DNA of 64,000 nucleotides from Callorhinus ursinus (Eukaryota; Chordata; Mammalia; Carnivora; Otariidae): assembly GCF_003265705.1 (NCBI RefSeq), contig NW_020312788.1, forward strand, positions 2,842,193 through 2,906,192, given 5' to 3'. The position numbers and the translations under genes are program-made. The notes beneath the pieces were generated by a model that saw only the letters and a program-made list of their open reading frames with translations, made no database searches and had not been told where the DNA came from. Position 1 is the stretch's first letter. Each line of letters starts with the position of its first letter. Below, piece by piece: positions 11,170 through 23,469 of the stretch.

Positions 11170-11625
11170 ATGTGGGGTTATAGAGTCTATATTTCCTCTA
11201 CTGGAATTTGAGTGAGCTTGGAACTGCTCCAACCAATAGGAGGTGGCAGATGTGAGGCTGTATAACTTTCAAGGCCAGGTCATAAGAGCCTTGGAGCTTC
11301 TGCCTTGATCACAGGAGCACCAGCTCTGAGAGCAGCCATGAAGGAAGACCAACTACACTGAGACCATCCTGTTGGCAAGGCCAACTGTAGGTATTCCAGT
11401 CCATAGTCCAGCTGTGCCCAGTCCTCCAGCTGTCTCCACAAAGGCATTAGTTATGGAAGTGAAGCAGTCTTGGGTCCTCCAGATCACTGTGTGACCTCCA
11501 CTGACACTATGTGGAACAGAAGAATCATCCAGCCAAACCCCACCTAATTTGTGACAAAATTTTGATATTAAACAGTTTTTGTTTTCAGCCTCAGAATTTT
11601 GGAGTAATTTGTTATAAAAAAAAAA
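11170..11625 (+). mobile_element. MLT1-type LTR relic, plus orientation
   Basis: Contains an internal promoter-like start (GGAACTGCTCCAACCAATAG), AGCCTTGGAGCTTCTGCCTT, GAGAGCAGCCATGAAGGAAG and the 3' end CCTCAGAATTTTGGAGTAAT followed by TTGTTATA, the order expected for an MLT1 LTR. Confidence 0.72.
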
Positions 11626-11663
11626 AGAACAAAGAGGAAACCCTTTTAGAATAAGTGATACAC

Positions 11664-11774
11664 TTTTTTATTTCATTGTTTTTTAGTAGTCTCTACACCC
11701 AACATGAGGCTCAAACTCATGACCCTGAGATCAAGACTCACATGCTCTTCCAACCAAGCCAGCCAGCTGCCCCT
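11664..11774 (-). mobile_element. Short Can-SINE (old type), minus orientation
   Basis: Reads AGTCTCTACACCCAACATGA, then CATGACCCTGAGATCAAGAC and CCAGCCAGCTGCCCCT. It lacks the CT-rich region of the younger type. Confidence 0.85.
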
Positions 11775-12861
11775 AACTACTTTTTTCCAAAAACGAGAAC
11801 ATAACAGATATTTCTTAGTAATGATTAAGGACAAATTGTCCAGCAACATATTACAGCAATGAACTAATATTGGGTGCTCTTTCTTTGTCCTCAGGATGTT
11901 TGAGGCTCTAAGGGACACCTTTAATCAATAAAAAGAGTAATTCGAAAAGGAAATAAGAGGAGAAAAGCAGTAGAATTTCTTAGTATAACACACAATTAAA
12001 TGAAACTTGTATGTATCTAAAAGTCAAGTAATCAAAATGTTCAAACAGCAGATAGTAAGTTTTCTGTATCGCGTTTCTTTTCCTTTTTATGAAAAAGAGA
12101 CAAGTAATAAGTAAACAAGCTGATATTATCATTTTATTGAAAAAATCAAGCAATGTCAGGCCTTGTCACTGTGACACAGTATTTTATAATCCTCATTTTA
12201 GGCAAAAGATACCAGAAACTTATTTATGAATAAGTGGAGAAACAACAAAAACCTAAAATTATATCTGTATCTTGCACCTTCTAAGTACTGCATGTTAGCA
12301 AAAAAAGTTTATGTCCTTGAAGATCTGTAAGAGTCTGGAAGTCAAAAGGAACCAATAAGGATAATTAGAATAATCTCAAAATCTCTCTTAACATAAAACA
12401 TATTTTTCCTAATTTTTTGAACTTTAGTTACTCATTTCTCACAGACTACCAGTTTGTTTATTTTTCAATTCAAATATTACGTCAAATCCACTGAAACCTA
12501 ATTTTTATTTGTTGAACTTGGCTTCTTAATGTGAAATGAAATACTTTCATAAACGCACATGTGAAACTCTCTAATGTCCTACGATGAAAGCATAACAAGT
12601 TAACTAAACACAGGAACACATAGAAGAAAAAACCCAAAAGATAATACTTGTATTTTTTGTTATTCAGAAAATTGAAAACAACAGAACACACGCAGAATTC
12701 ACTTATGTTTTGGTTAAGTGTAACACTGTGGATCAAAACGGTTCTACTATAAAACAAATAGCCTTACATGTAGCAGAGATGTTATGAATAATTGTAGCAT
12801 TGAGATGATTAAAAATAATAGTTGCATGCACTAATATCTTGATTAAAAAGAGACCAGTAGA
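11775..12861. other. AT-rich intergenic sequence, nothing recognised
   Basis: Mostly A/T-rich. The longest ORF (91 codons, minus, 12482-12757) is Phe/Tyr/Leu-rich from AT composition and has no recognisable motif. Confidence 0.4.
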
Positions 12862-13041
12862 GGGGCACCTGGGTGGCTCAGTTGATTAGGCGACAACTCT
12901 TGATTTTGGCTCAGGTCCTGATCTCAGGGTTGTGAGATGGAGCCCCAGTTCGGGCTCCATACTGAGCATGGAGCCTGCTTAAGATTCTCTCTCTCCCTCT
13001 GCCCCTCCCCACTGTTTTCTCTCTTTCTCTCTGATAAAAAA
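12862..13041 (+). mobile_element. Can-SINE, plus orientation
   Basis: Head GGGGCACCTGGGTGGCTCAG, body with CTTGATTTTGGCTCAGGTCC, CT-rich region and A-tail. AGAGACCA recurs just outside both ends (12850 and about 13048), a partial target duplication. Confidence 0.92.
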
Positions 13042-13123
13042 AAAAAGAGAGACCAATATGCCAATACTATATTTCTCACCTCCAAAACAATAGTAAATTT
13101 TACTGATTGAGAAAGCTAGTTAA

Positions 13124-13230
13124 GGGGCAACTGGCTGACTCAGTTGGTAGAGCATGCAACTCTTGATCATGAGTTCGAGCCCCATATTGGGTGTAGAGAT
13201 TACTTAAAAATAAAATCTTTTTTAAAAAGT
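13124..13230 (+). mobile_element. Short Can-SINE (old type), plus orientation
   Basis: GGGGCAACTGGCTGACTCAG head and GTAGAGATTACTTAAAAATA tail. AGAAAGCTAGT (13110-13120) and AGAAAACTAGT (13233-13243) are the diverged target duplication. Confidence 0.9.
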
Positions 13231-13243
13231 TAAGAAAACTAGT

Positions 13244-14835
13244 ACCTATCACATTTTATGTTTAAACTAAATCCATGCAGGGTGGACATGACCAAAATTT
13301 CTTGATTAAAAAAAATTTTTTTTGCCTGTCAACAGGATTTTCTACAATTCTGATTTAACATTAAGTCTCTAATAGGAATGCTTCCTTAGCAATTATTCTT
13401 ATTTAAATAAATTTAATTAGTTTAACTTATGTTTTATTAAGTTAATTCTTTCTCAGAGTCAAAAATTTGGATCTTACCAGCATCTTTGGAGAAGTCCTGA
13501 CAAAAGCCGGCTGGCCCAGGGCCATGACAGAATCCCTAAGAATCTTCCTTATTCTTGACTAGAGTTGATCCAGAGTCAGCCTGAGGAGTTGTCCTTTTTT
13601 GTGCTACCCCCTCATTTAGAAGTACTCTGACCATTGATGATCTTCTCTGGTCACTGCAATGAAGAAGACATGTAGAAAGGGAACTCTATCCATCATTCAT
13701 AATGAGTTAGCTTTCTAGTACCTGAGACAGAGAAGTTAGTATACAGAAATCCAGCTTTGTTTTGTACAAAGGGTATGTCTCCCTAAACTCTATGAACCAA
13801 ATCCTAACATTGTTATTTTTCACAGACAACCCCACTCAAAATTTTGTATACACTTCACTATAAACCAAAGTGATATCCTGCCAGGAGATCTTCTTCACAA
13901 AGTCACATTATCTCACCTCAAATCTCACCATGTTAAAAGAAAAAAACAAGCAAACAAATAGGAATTTGTTTCATCACAGATATCCTCTATGGTGAATATT
14001 TACTCTTCATAGATAAGACATTCTGACATGAAAGCCTGATGTGAAGTGTTGGCAATACTGTTTCATAAACCATCTTACCCATTTTTTTCACAGTAAATGT
14101 ATGTTGCCGCACATTCTCTGAATCTCTTAGGGTAGGAAACTGGAATGTCTTAAGCCACTTTACTATTTTGTTTTTAAATTTCCAGTGCATTTTTTTTTTT
14201 TTAGGTCTTTTCATGAGCAGTGTAGCCATTTGTTTAACAGAAATAGCATTTTAATTTAAAGATAAGACTTTTAGAATGTGAATGTCTTAAATTGGACTGA
14301 AATATAATAATAATTGAAACTCAGAATACATCCCTTCCTAAACAAGGTGATCCCTAAGTAGATGGGCAGTTCACTTTGGAGTTTCTTGCAAGTGATGGAC
14401 GCCTTGTTTAAGCTCAAAGAGGAAATTACTGGCTGATGGAATGTAAGGGAGGGTTGAATCAACACGAATGTGGGACATTCATTGATGGAGCGGGGCATTA
14501 TGAACGAGTGACTAGGGCTTCTAGAGACTTGACTTTATTGTCTGACACCAAGGGCTGACTTCCTCCACATGAGAGGAAGAGTGTGACTTGTGGGCTCCCA
14601 AATATTCCCAGGTGTGTTGATGAATAAAAAAAAAAAGCTGCATTTTGTGAGTTAGTGATGAAAACTCGACTTTCATTTTTCAAACTACTGCAGGGAGATG
14701 TTGGAGTGGACTGCAGGCTCAGGCTATTGTTCTCAGTCACCCATGATCTTAGCTTAGGGACAAGGCCAACTGACTTTGATTTTGCCTTTCCAAGATCATA
14801 TCCTACATTCAGAAATCAAAAACAGAAACTTTTTT
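13244..14835. other. Non-repetitive intergenic sequence
   Basis: No repeat family, RNA gene or convincing ORF recognised. Several T- or A-runs (for example 14190-14201) are the only simple features. Confidence 0.4.
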
Positions 14836-15015
14836 GTTTTTGAGAGGAGAGAGCACAAGCAGGGGGAGGGCAGAGAGAGAGAGGGAGAGAGAATCTTAAG
14901 CAGGGTCTATGCCCCACATGGAGCCCGATTTGGGGTTCCATCTCACGACCCTAAGATCATGACCTGGGCCGAAATCAAGTCGGACACTTAATGGACTGAG
15001 CCACCAAGGGGCCCC
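14836..15015 (-). mobile_element. Can-SINE, minus orientation, diverged
   Basis: GAGAGAGAATCTTAAGCAGG body and a degenerate head (GAGCCACCAAGGGGCCCC). ACAGAAACTTTTTT before and ACAGAAATATTTTT after are a likely target duplication. Confidence 0.88.
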
Positions 15016-16683
15016 GAAGACAGAAATATTTTTAAAATGTCTTTTTCACCTAAAACTGTCTTTGAGATTTCCAGGGACACTGGAAAATCACAAAGATTTG
15101 TTCTTTCATCTTATAAAAAGAGGAATATTACCAATATTTCGGTTTGTTTTGTGGTCCATATTTCTTAAATAACTCAAACTAATGTAAACATTGCATGAGA
15201 AGAGTTGCCAAATCAAAGAACATTTGTATTGGTAAAATGTGTTTAATCTAAATGTTTCAGAGAGTGTACACTTTCCAAAATGAAAAAGAAAGCATTGAAG
15301 ATGTATCAAGACCCTCCACTGTCCATGATATGTTTTTATCCTCAGGAGAAAGATTGATCACATTCTCAGAAACAGTAACATATTACACCCCAATAAAGGG
15401 TATTAATCCTCCAATCTGATTTTATCAGTTAGTGTAATTAGTTAACTACAGCCAATTAGTTGTGTCATTACAAGGTATTTGTCCTTTCCTCCAATGCTTG
15501 CCCAAAAGTTCTGCTATAAGTTATAAGGTGGAAATTGAGTCTTCAACAGAGCCTAGTCTCAGAGCCTCGTGAGAAGGACCGTACAATCCAAAGATGAAGC
15601 TCTGGGTACTGGCTCCTGAGTGGACAACACTTAGACAACTTTCAGACTGTTCCTGAGGACTGGGCTGAGATATTCAAGGCTTTTTTTTTTTTGTCCAGAA
15701 GCGGATGACTTTGTGAAAACAGACTGGTGATCCAAAAGCCAGTGGTATAAGAACTAATTACATAGAACAAAATGAACTGATAAGGGCATTTAATGTACTG
15801 TGTTTTTAAAAGAATATATCATTGGTATTATTTTTTCTATTTTTCTATATGTATATGTACATTTTTCTTTTCTTTTTCTTCTTGGTTTCTCTCTAACCCT
15901 CAGTTTAGCGAATCAGAAACCATATTCAAAAGAATTAAGTGCTCTGAGTATTCTTATTGTCCATGGTGATACAGTTATTTACATAAGTTCAAAAGAATCT
16001 CTCTTCCTTTTATGAGATAAAATTGGACAAATCATTTGTGGCACTAAGACTATACGTGGGATGTCATACTTGAGACTAGTTCTCAGGCAGTCAGGTGTAA
16101 CTTGTTCCCATGAAGGAACAGGGTTGTTGGAATCAATGACCTTAAGTCTGGTCCAGGAAGGCTGGCTTGGTCTTATCCTGTGGCTGTCAGTTATCAGGAT
16201 CCCAGGCTCACTGTGCTAAGCAAAGTCACTTCTCAGCAGACCAGGAAAGTTGGCAAATTTGGGGGGCCTTGAGCAAAGAGGAATTCACCCAGACTTTAGG
16301 TAGTGTAGCTGGAGAAAGTTCCATGGGTTTGGTTTTGTGGCCTTGGAATAGAAAAGCAAGTAATAGAGGTCTTTATAAATCTACAATTTCTTATAAAAAT
16401 TTCTGGCAGAAATTCTCTGGCTTCAGGAGTTGCTTAATACTGTATGGCTCTAGATTTGCCAAGCAAACTCAAGGGAGGAGGCTTTTTGGTTCATTAACAT
16501 CCTTGCTGCTCCTTGGTAAATAATAAGGCCAAAACATAATAAGACCAGACTTTTTTCTTTATTTTAGAATTATTTTGGAACATAATTTGTGAAAAAAAAA
16601 GAGGAGAATGTTAAGTAAAGTTATTTAAAAGATGCATATTCATTTTTTAACTGTCATTGCTATTGAAAGGTTTTACTAAAAAG
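15016..16683. other. Non-repetitive intergenic sequence
   Basis: Nothing recognised. A 118-codon plus-strand ORF (16167-16523) has no motif, signal peptide or known family feature and no neighbouring promoter signature. Confidence 0.4.
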
Positions 16684-16965
16684 TTAAAAAAAAAGAAGAT
16701 AGGAAGGGAAAAATGAAGAGGGGGAAATCGGAGGGGGAGACAAACCATGAGAGACGATGGACTCTGAGAAACAAACTGAGGGTTCTAGAGGGGAGGGGGT
16801 GGGGGGATGGGTTAGCCTGGTGATGGGTATTAAAGAGGACACGTTCTGCATGGAGCACTGGGTGTTATATGCAAACAATGAATCATGGAATACTACATCA
16901 AAAACTAATGATGTAATGTATGGTGATTAACATAACATAATAAAATAAAATTTAAAAAAAAAAGA
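16684..16965 (+). mobile_element. 5'-truncated L1 3' UTR, plus orientation
   Basis: Matches the second half of the 3' UTR at 2180-2454 almost base for base (ACCATGAGAGACGATGGACT, GGTTAGCCTGGTGATGGGTA, ATGATGTAATGTATGGTGAT). It ends in AATAAAATAAAATTT plus an A-tail. It carries only the second of the two 3' UTR modules. No clear target duplication. Confidence 0.9.
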
Positions 16966-18229
16966 AAAAGGGTTATGAAACAAAACAAAATTAGCTGTAG
17001 ATTAATACTAGAGAAAAACTGTTCAGATTCCCTGCTATGCTCTACAATAGAAAGCTCAGTCCCAATTTCCCATACATAATTTCTCATATTTCCTCCTGTC
17101 CCCATCAAGTGATCCCTTGCTGGCTTTAAGCACCTGTCAAGGTACAGACCCAGCACGACTAGCTGGAATACCAGGTGACCAACCAACAGAGGCTGATCTT
17201 TGGGTAAATCTCCTGTCCCTACTAGAGACAAGGAGCAGATACCTGTGTCAACGTAAGCCTCATTTCAGCAAAGGCCCAACATGTTGTTTAAAGAGGATGG
17301 TTGTTACATTGCTTCAGGGAAGAATCTAGAAGGTTATCATTAGTCATCTCTCCATCTTTAACCGCTTGATGAAGTGAGAAGTCTGCCTGCTGTACATGTG
17401 TCTCACATATAGAAGCCAGATGTGCATGGTGGGGGTCTACCAACCCTATTTTAGTTTATTGTCGTGCAACTTTAGTAGGAATACTTCATTGAAAACAAAG
17501 AAATGAGAGATAAATGTTGAACTGCTCAGAATGTGGCTCTCGAGGACAAATGAGGATAGAGGATGTCTCTAACTATTCTACCCTTATGACAGCCTTCCAC
17601 TATCATTTTCCAAACTCAGCCTCAGGCTTTGGATATGCTAAGATAGGCCCAGGACCCGGTGGGGAGGAGAAATTGAAGAGAGCTGAAGCACACACACAAA
17701 CACACGCATATGCACATACACACACACACGCGCATGCACATACACACGTGCACACACACACACAGGTGAGAGGTGGCAGAGGCAGGGTGGTAGACTTTTA
17801 TTTTGTTTTTTCATACTGTGAGGAATGGGACAAAGGGAAGATGAACAGAAAAAGAATAGAGAGATAAATGTTGAATAAGACGGAAGGCGATAGGAGACCA
17901 ACATCTGCAGAAATAAAAATGGGATTTTTTTAACACAAGATTTTTCTAATATTCACTTTAAAATTGCATTAGTCTTAGGTACAATTCTTTGTTCTTGTGA
18001 ATCTTCATGGAATTGGACACACTCATAAATGCCTTGCACGTTTTCTTTTTCATTTCATTTTGTTTCATGGAAATGAAGAGAATTTTTATCTGGGTCAAGA
18101 GGAACGGCACATTTAGAAGTCTGAGATGATCCCTAAACCTAACAAATTCAGTGGAGGGAGTTCAGAGCCGTACAAGTCTCCTGGGAATTCGTAGACACCT
18201 TGGGATTTTTAGAGTGCATGAAAGGGAGA
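16966..18229. other. Intergenic sequence with one dinucleotide tract
   Basis: No repeat family recognised apart from the CA/CG tract at 17689-17765. ORFs of 108-117 codons here overlap that tract or the L1 tail and look spurious. Confidence 0.4.
17689..17765. repeat. Alternating purine-pyrimidine (CA)n/(CG) tract
   Basis: About 77 bp of CA repeats interrupted by ACGCATATGCAC, ACGCGCATGCAC and ACGTGCAC. The alternation of purine and pyrimidine is nearly continuous. Confidence 0.9.
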
Positions 18230-18760
18230 GAGGGGGCCTGCCAGCCCTGCGCCCATTGTCCACAGATTCTTCCCTGCCCTGCCCTTACTCTCTGTGTGCA
18301 GAGGGAGACTGACTGTGAACTCAATTTCCCAGGCTCCCGGGAACTCAATTTCCTGCGGCCAATAGCTGGGCTCAGCAGATAGGAGGTCCTGGAGGGGCTT
18401 GGAGGACCGAAAGAAGCAGAGACCAGGCTCTCTCTCTCCTTCACACTACCCCCCCCCCCCCCCCCGCCAACCCGACCTTGGGCAGCTTTCTTCCAGCAGC
18501 TGCATGGAGGGTAGGGGGGATTCCAGGCAGTCAGACAGAGCAGGATCCCAGTTTCCCTGTAGGTGACCTTGCACCCTGCCCTTGTAACATTACCTCCCCT
18601 TCTGTCCTTCCAGCCTGCACATGGTAGAGATTCCCTTCTATTACTAATCTCTAGGTTGCTCTAAGTTCCCCATTTTAGCTTCCCAGCTTTTTTATTTCTG
18701 TGGATAACCGATTCTCTGCACTAGAGACTCTGTCTAAATATTCAGATGGTTTCTGAAACA
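18230..18760. repeat. GC-richer possible old repeat with C17 run
   Basis: The stretch contains CCAATAGCTGGGCTCAGCAG, a run of 17 C (18449-18465) and a pyrimidine-rich right half. It resembles a dispersed mammalian repeat, but I cannot assign a family. Confidence 0.35.
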
Positions 18761-19240
18761 CCATGTGGATGACATACCCAGACAAAAAAAAATGCTATTT
18801 ATGGACTTCGAGGAAATTCCACACCATCGACTGCAGGTGCTGCAGGGCCATGGGGAGGCACATCTGAGCCCAGCAGCGTCTCCGGGAAATACACCAGGCA
18901 CCTGGGGACCAGGTTTCTACAGTAAGGCTTTCTCTATTAGGGCTGGAACAGAGTATGCAGGGGCCCACAGCTGCCCTGACATATTTTGCTCCATCAAACT
19001 GAATTTTTATTGTTCAGCATCTATTTATAGGTGGGATAAACCATCTCATGAATAAAAGAGAATGGTAGCAGTACTGAGTCTTTCTCTCCTCCTAAGCATT
19101 TGGTTCTGGCTGGGACTCACATATCCCACTCTGTAAAACAAAATACCTACAGTTAACCTGACATCCTTCTTTGGAAAGTAGGTTAGTAATCAACTAGTTA
19201 TACGCATACAAGTCCTCTGGGGGTTTCACATCAAACCTTA
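18761..19240. other. No recognised feature
   Basis: Sequence between the C-rich stretch and the LTR. A 96-codon ORF (18765-19055) shows no domain. Confidence 0.4.
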
Positions 19241-19750
19241 TGTTCTGAAGGGTAGCAGAGTCCGCTACTCCAAAATACGCCACTTGGGCACAAAGATTCT
19301 TTTGAGCTGAAGACAATTGAGAAGAGTTAGATACAAGAAAAACTCTCTTCTCTCTCCCTGTTTACCTAAAAGCAGGACACAAATTTGTAAAGGTGTCCCC
19401 TTCCCTCTCTGCCAGGAATGACAGCTCACTAGTTCACAACTTCCATTAGTTTTCCCATTTATTAGTCTTCTCACAATTTGCAGCTCTAGGATTCAAAGTC
19501 CTTTTCCTTTGTTCTGTCACTTCTCTAAAAAGTTACTCTTCTTTTGTGAAGATGTTATGTAAGCTCAAGTTTTAACCATCTATTTTAGTTATTTGTCACT
19601 AAGTGCTACCATATGTATGCATGTTGTACATGTTAATAAACTTTTGTTTGTTTTTTCTCTTGTTAATCTGTCTTTTGTTAGTCTAATTGATAGGGTCCCA
19701 GCCAGAGAATGCAAGACAGGTAGAGGAAAAAGATTTTTTCCTGCCCTACC
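19241..19750 (+). mobile_element. ERVL-like solo LTR, plus orientation
   Basis: Starts TGTTCTGAAGGGTAGCAGAG. It carries CATGTTAATAAACTTTTGTT (polyadenylation signal) followed by CTCTTGTTAATCTGTCTTTT and ends in the AGAGGAAAAAGATTTTTTCC region, a typical R-U5 layout. The copy at 41701-42273 is related and inverted. Family name not certain (MLT2/ERVL style). No internal viral genes are seen beside it. Confidence 0.7.
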
Positions 19751-19904
19751 CTTTCTTAACAAAGTATTCCTTACAAACACATACAATACTGTCCTTAAGA
19801 GGAGATCCTCATATATGCCTTCCCTCCATACCATTGTATTTACAGATGACTTGGCCCCTGAGCTAGATTCCGCTATTGATCCTAATTCTTTACCCATTTC
19901 TGCA

Positions 19905-20290
19905 ATTATACCTGTGCCATGACCTCGTTGTCAGTGGACTTTCTTTCCCGCCCTTGACTTTGAATGATTTGTTATGGGCAGAAATGAGCGTAGGCATAGG
20001 AGACCGTGCATATTTCTGCATTTCTTCTTGCATCTTTGCCTTCAGCCTGCTCTCCCACTGATCCAAAGAGAATGAGAAATGTGTAGAGCAGAGCTGCCTT
20101 ATCAGTTGACCCACAGACTTAAGAGCAAACACAGCTAAAAGTAGTGGTTTCATTAAAATAACCTAGCATAGATAAGCCAACCCCCAACCAACTTGCAGAC
20201 ACATACATGAAAGTAAATAATTGTCATGTGTAGCCACTAAATTTTGAGATCATTTGTTATGCAGCAGAAGCTAACCAATATGGCCCCCCT
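19905..20290 (+). mobile_element. MLT1-type LTR relic, plus orientation
   Basis: Contains TACCTGTGCCATGACCTCGT, GAAATGAGCGTAGGCATAGG and the 3' end GCCACTAAATTTTGAGATCA with TTGTTATGCAGCAGAAGCTA, the usual MLT1 ending. Confidence 0.75.
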
Positions 20291-21189
20291 GTGTATTGAC
20301 AGCCAAACACCTGTGCAGCTGGTTCACTCATTAATCTGGCTTGGATTTAGCCTTCATATGGTAAGGATGGCAGTGTCAGAAAAAGAGCAGGGATCAGACC
20401 ACGGCTTACTGAGGATAAGGGTAATTGTGTGAGGCAACAAGCTGGGATCAGACCCCCGGTGTCTTCAGGTAGCTGGCTACAGGTGACATGGTGAGCGAGC
20501 ATCCTGCTGTAGTTTCTCCTGTATCACTCTATATTCCCACAGAACACTGGACTCCAAAGCCGAATGGGAAACAAAGTACCATAATATGACTTGTACTAGA
20601 TCTGAGACTTTGCAGCAGGAACCTACACAGATTGACGAGCTAGAATTGGTTCCAATGCCTCAGTGATATGAATCGTTTATAGAGAGTCTGTAAGCTTGGT
20701 AAACATGTAGTATTGTCACTTTACTGAAGTGTCTGAAGGACATGTGAAGAAGCTTACCTACTGTGACTGGGATTGGCGGAAGATCAAAGCAGAACTGCTG
20801 AACTAATCACCTGAGAACCTAAAATAAACTGGAATGCAGCTGTGGATGACAGAAAACTTTCAACTCACAGGCAGTGGCTGGGAAACTCAGTCTCATACAC
20901 AGGTGAAGGAAACCCACTCTTTTTCTACTTAAGTATTCATTCCTTGCAAGAAGCTAGATGGACATGCAGGCAGAGTTCTGTGCGAAGCAGCCTTATTCAT
21001 GTGGAGAGATAGAGAACTTGCAATGGCCATGGATTATGAACATGATAATATTCAGCTCCCAGTTGAAGATTAAACAAAATGGTGTGTGTAAATCATTTAG
21101 CGCAAATCCTGCCCCATAATAAGTGCACACTAAACATTAACCATTATTATTAGCAGTATGATTAGAACCCCTTCAGCTAGAATGATCAA
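20291..21189. other. Intergenic sequence with a MIR tail
   Basis: Mostly unassigned. At about 21060-21150, GAAGATTAAACAAAATGGTG through AATAAGTGCACACTAAACAT resembles the 3' end of a plus-orientation MIR. Confidence 0.5.
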
Positions 21190-22080
21190 ATAGAGAATAT
21201 CATCAACTATAGAAAACGATGTAACATTTTCAAAAGCTGGAGTCAATCTGAATCATCACATTGAGTTGTTCCTGAGGAAAGAAGAACATTTGAAAAACTG
21301 TGATATATTCTTGCAACAAGTTTCATAGAGGCAGTACATTAGGAAAACTGTAACAGGTAATCATGAAAAATAAAATAATTGAAAGTAGGCAAGTGCTTGT
21401 GCAAATGCAAATCACAATTGCTGAATTATAAACAGTAAGAGGCGATAATAAGCAAATTGAATATGAAGAGTATTGATTCAGGGAATTAGGAAACATGTTC
21501 AAGAAAAGTTCCTGGAACTTAAAAGGAAAAAGATAAACAAATTCAAAATGTTGAAAGAAAAGGTTAGATATAGAATTCAAAGATTTAATATCTGTTTAAT
21601 AGGCATTCTAGAAAGAAAGAACAGGTAGAAGAAAAACAACAAAGAAAAAATAGGGAAAAATGTTTGTAACCTGGCAAAAAAGGTGTGTAAATCTAGAAAT
21701 AGAATTCAGCAAGTACCATTCAAAAATTAATTAAGGCCACAGATGCTTAAATAAATCATAAAGAAACTTAAATGTAAAAATTAAAGGGAGGGATGCCTGG
21801 CTGGCTCAGTTGGTGGATTGTGCAACTCTTGATCTTGGGTTGTGAGCTGGAGTCCCACGTTGGGTATAGAAATTCCTTTAAAAAAAATTAAAGAGAAAAA
21901 AACCCTAAAAGTACACTGAGTCAGGTTAGAGGAAGATTATTAAATAAAAAACAAAAGTAAGATTTATATCAAATATTTGTACAATATTAAATGCAAGGAG
22001 ACAATCTTGATAATTCAAAGGAAAATGATTTTCAACCAAAAATTGTGAAATATTTGCAATTTTGTAAATCTGACAGGTAA
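21190..22080 (+). mobile_element. Degraded L1/HAL1 ORF1-region relic
   Basis: A-rich sequence with AGGAAAATGATTTTCAACCA near 22018, a phrase common in L1/HAL1 5' and ORF1 regions, and coiled-coil-like Lys/Glu codons upstream. A SINE interrupts it at 21789-21881. Assignment is tentative. Confidence 0.5.
21789..21881 (+). mobile_element. Short Can-SINE (old type), plus orientation
   Basis: GATGCCTGGCTGGCTCAGTT head, CTCTTGATCTTGGGTTGTGA middle. AAAAATTAAAGGGAG before and AAAAATTAAAGAGAA after form a near-perfect duplication. Confidence 0.88.
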
Positions 22081-22094
22081 TAAACTACATCTCA

Positions 22095-22330
22095 GTTTAG
22101 TTTTAATTTACATTTCTCTTATTATAAGAAAAGTAAAGCATCTTTTCATATGTAATTCTTTTTCTGTGAACTGTCTATTCTTATCCTATGCCTATTTGTT
22201 ACCTGGGCTGTGTTTTGCTTCTTAGCTGCTGGAAACTTTTAAATATTGGGGAGATAAGCGTTCTTTGTAGTATAAGATGCAAATATTTTTTCTAGTTTAT
22301 TACGTATACTTCTTAAAACTATTCCAGGCA
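22095..22330 (-). mobile_element. Degraded L1 ORF2 C-terminal relic, minus orientation
   Basis: AGTTTTAATTTACATTTCTC, AAAGCATCTTTTCATATGTA and ATGCAAATATTTTTTCTAGT are the antisense of the L1 ORF2 3' part. Only loosely preserved. Confidence 0.55.
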
Positions 22331-22485
22331 ATCAAAGATTGGCCCTAAGTACAAATAATTAGTTCAAATAATTACTAGTAATTAATAAAACCTGTAGTTG
22401 TTATCCAAATAATTGTTGATATGAAAGTATGGTTATAAAAATTGATATACACTTTGAACATAATTATTTAATAAGAATACACACA

Positions 22486-22595
22486 AGGTGCCTGGCTGGG
22501 TCAGTGGTGGAACATGCGACTCTTGATCTCAGGGTCGTGAATTTGAGTCCCTCATTGAGCGTAGAGCTTACTTTAAAAATTTTTTGAAAAAAAAA
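22486..22595 (+). mobile_element. Short Can-SINE (old type), plus orientation
   Basis: GGTGCCTGGCTGGGTCAGTG head, CTCTTGATCTCAGGGTCGTG middle, A-tail. AAGAATACACACA repeats perfectly at 22473-22485 and 22596-22608. Confidence 0.93.
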
Positions 22596-22786
22596 AAGAA
22601 TACACACATAAAAAATAAATTAACACTTGGAACTTAAGTCCTGAATAATGCCACCAAAAAGAGGCAATAGAAATGGCAGGAAAGAATAAAATGTCTAAGT
22701 CATCAAACTTATATGGATGTATGTTGAAATTGGTAGCAAAATATATGTTCACATTTATTTTCGTGAAATTTAAAGGTAACTCCACT

Positions 22787-23465
22787 AGTTTCCTATGACT
22801 ATTGTAAGAAATTATCACAAATGTGATGGTTTGTAACAACTGTGAATTTAGTCTCTCACAATTCTGGGGGCCCTTTTCACTAGGCAGAAATCATGGTATT
22901 GGCAGGGCTGTGCGCCCTCCAGAGGCTCTAGGGGAGAATCTGTTTCTTGGGTCTTCCAACTTCTGGTGGCAGCCAGCATTCCTTGAATTGTGGCCAGGTC
23001 ATCCCACTTGCTACCTCAGTGGTTACATTGTCTTTGTGCACTCTCCCCTCCCCCCTCCTCTCTCTTGTGAAATCTTTCTCTTTTTTTTTTTTTTAAGATT
23101 TTATTTATTTATTCATGAGAGACACAGAGAGAGAGAGAGCGAGAGAGAGGCAGAGGGAGAAGCAGGCTCCCAAGGAGCAGGGAGCCAGATGCAGGGCTCC
23201 ATCCCAGGACTCTGGGATCATGACCTGAGCCGAAGGCAGACGCTTAACCATCTGAGCCACCCAGGCGCCCTGTCTTTCTCTTGTAAGGACTCTTGCGATT
23301 ATATTTGGGGCTAACTCAGATAATACAGGATAATCTCTCCATCTCCAGATCCTTAACATTATACCTGCAAGTACCCCTTTTCTTTATAAGGTAACATTTA
23401 GAGCTTCCAGGGATTTTAGGGTCTGATATTTTTTCAGGGGCAGGAGCATGATTTTGCCTATCACC
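22787..23465 (-). mobile_element. MLT1-type LTR relic, minus orientation
   Basis: Starts TAGTTTCCTATGACTATTGT, with TCTCACAATTCTGGGGGCCC and GGCTCTAGGGGAGAATCTGT, the reverse of an MLT1 LTR. The SINE at 23083-23271 is inserted in it. The right part (ATAATCTCTCCATCTCCAGA, CTTTATAAGGTAACATTTAG) continues the same LTR. Confidence 0.75.
23083..23271 (-). mobile_element. Can-SINE, minus orientation
   Basis: Long T-run, TTATTTATTTATTCATGAGA, body GAAGCAGGCTCCCAAGGAGC, head CTGAGCCACCCAGGCGCCC. TCTTTCTCTT at 23073-23082 and 23273-23282 is the target duplication. The GAGAGACACAGAGAGAG body differs slightly from other copies here. Confidence 0.94.
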
Positions 23466-23469
23466 ATAA

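Noticed and set aside
16167..16523. 118-codon ORF as a gene
   Set aside because: No promoter signature, no splice structure, no recognised motif; a chance ORF in intergenic DNA is sufficient.
19241..19750. Endogenous retrovirus with internal genes
   Set aside because: Only LTR sequence is visible; no gag, pol or env-like frame lies next to either LTR.
23083..23271. Dog-specific SINE implying a canid genome
   Set aside because: The body is slightly dog-like, but the head (GCGCCTGGGTGGCTCAG) is the general caniform type and no other copy has dog-type diagnostic bases.
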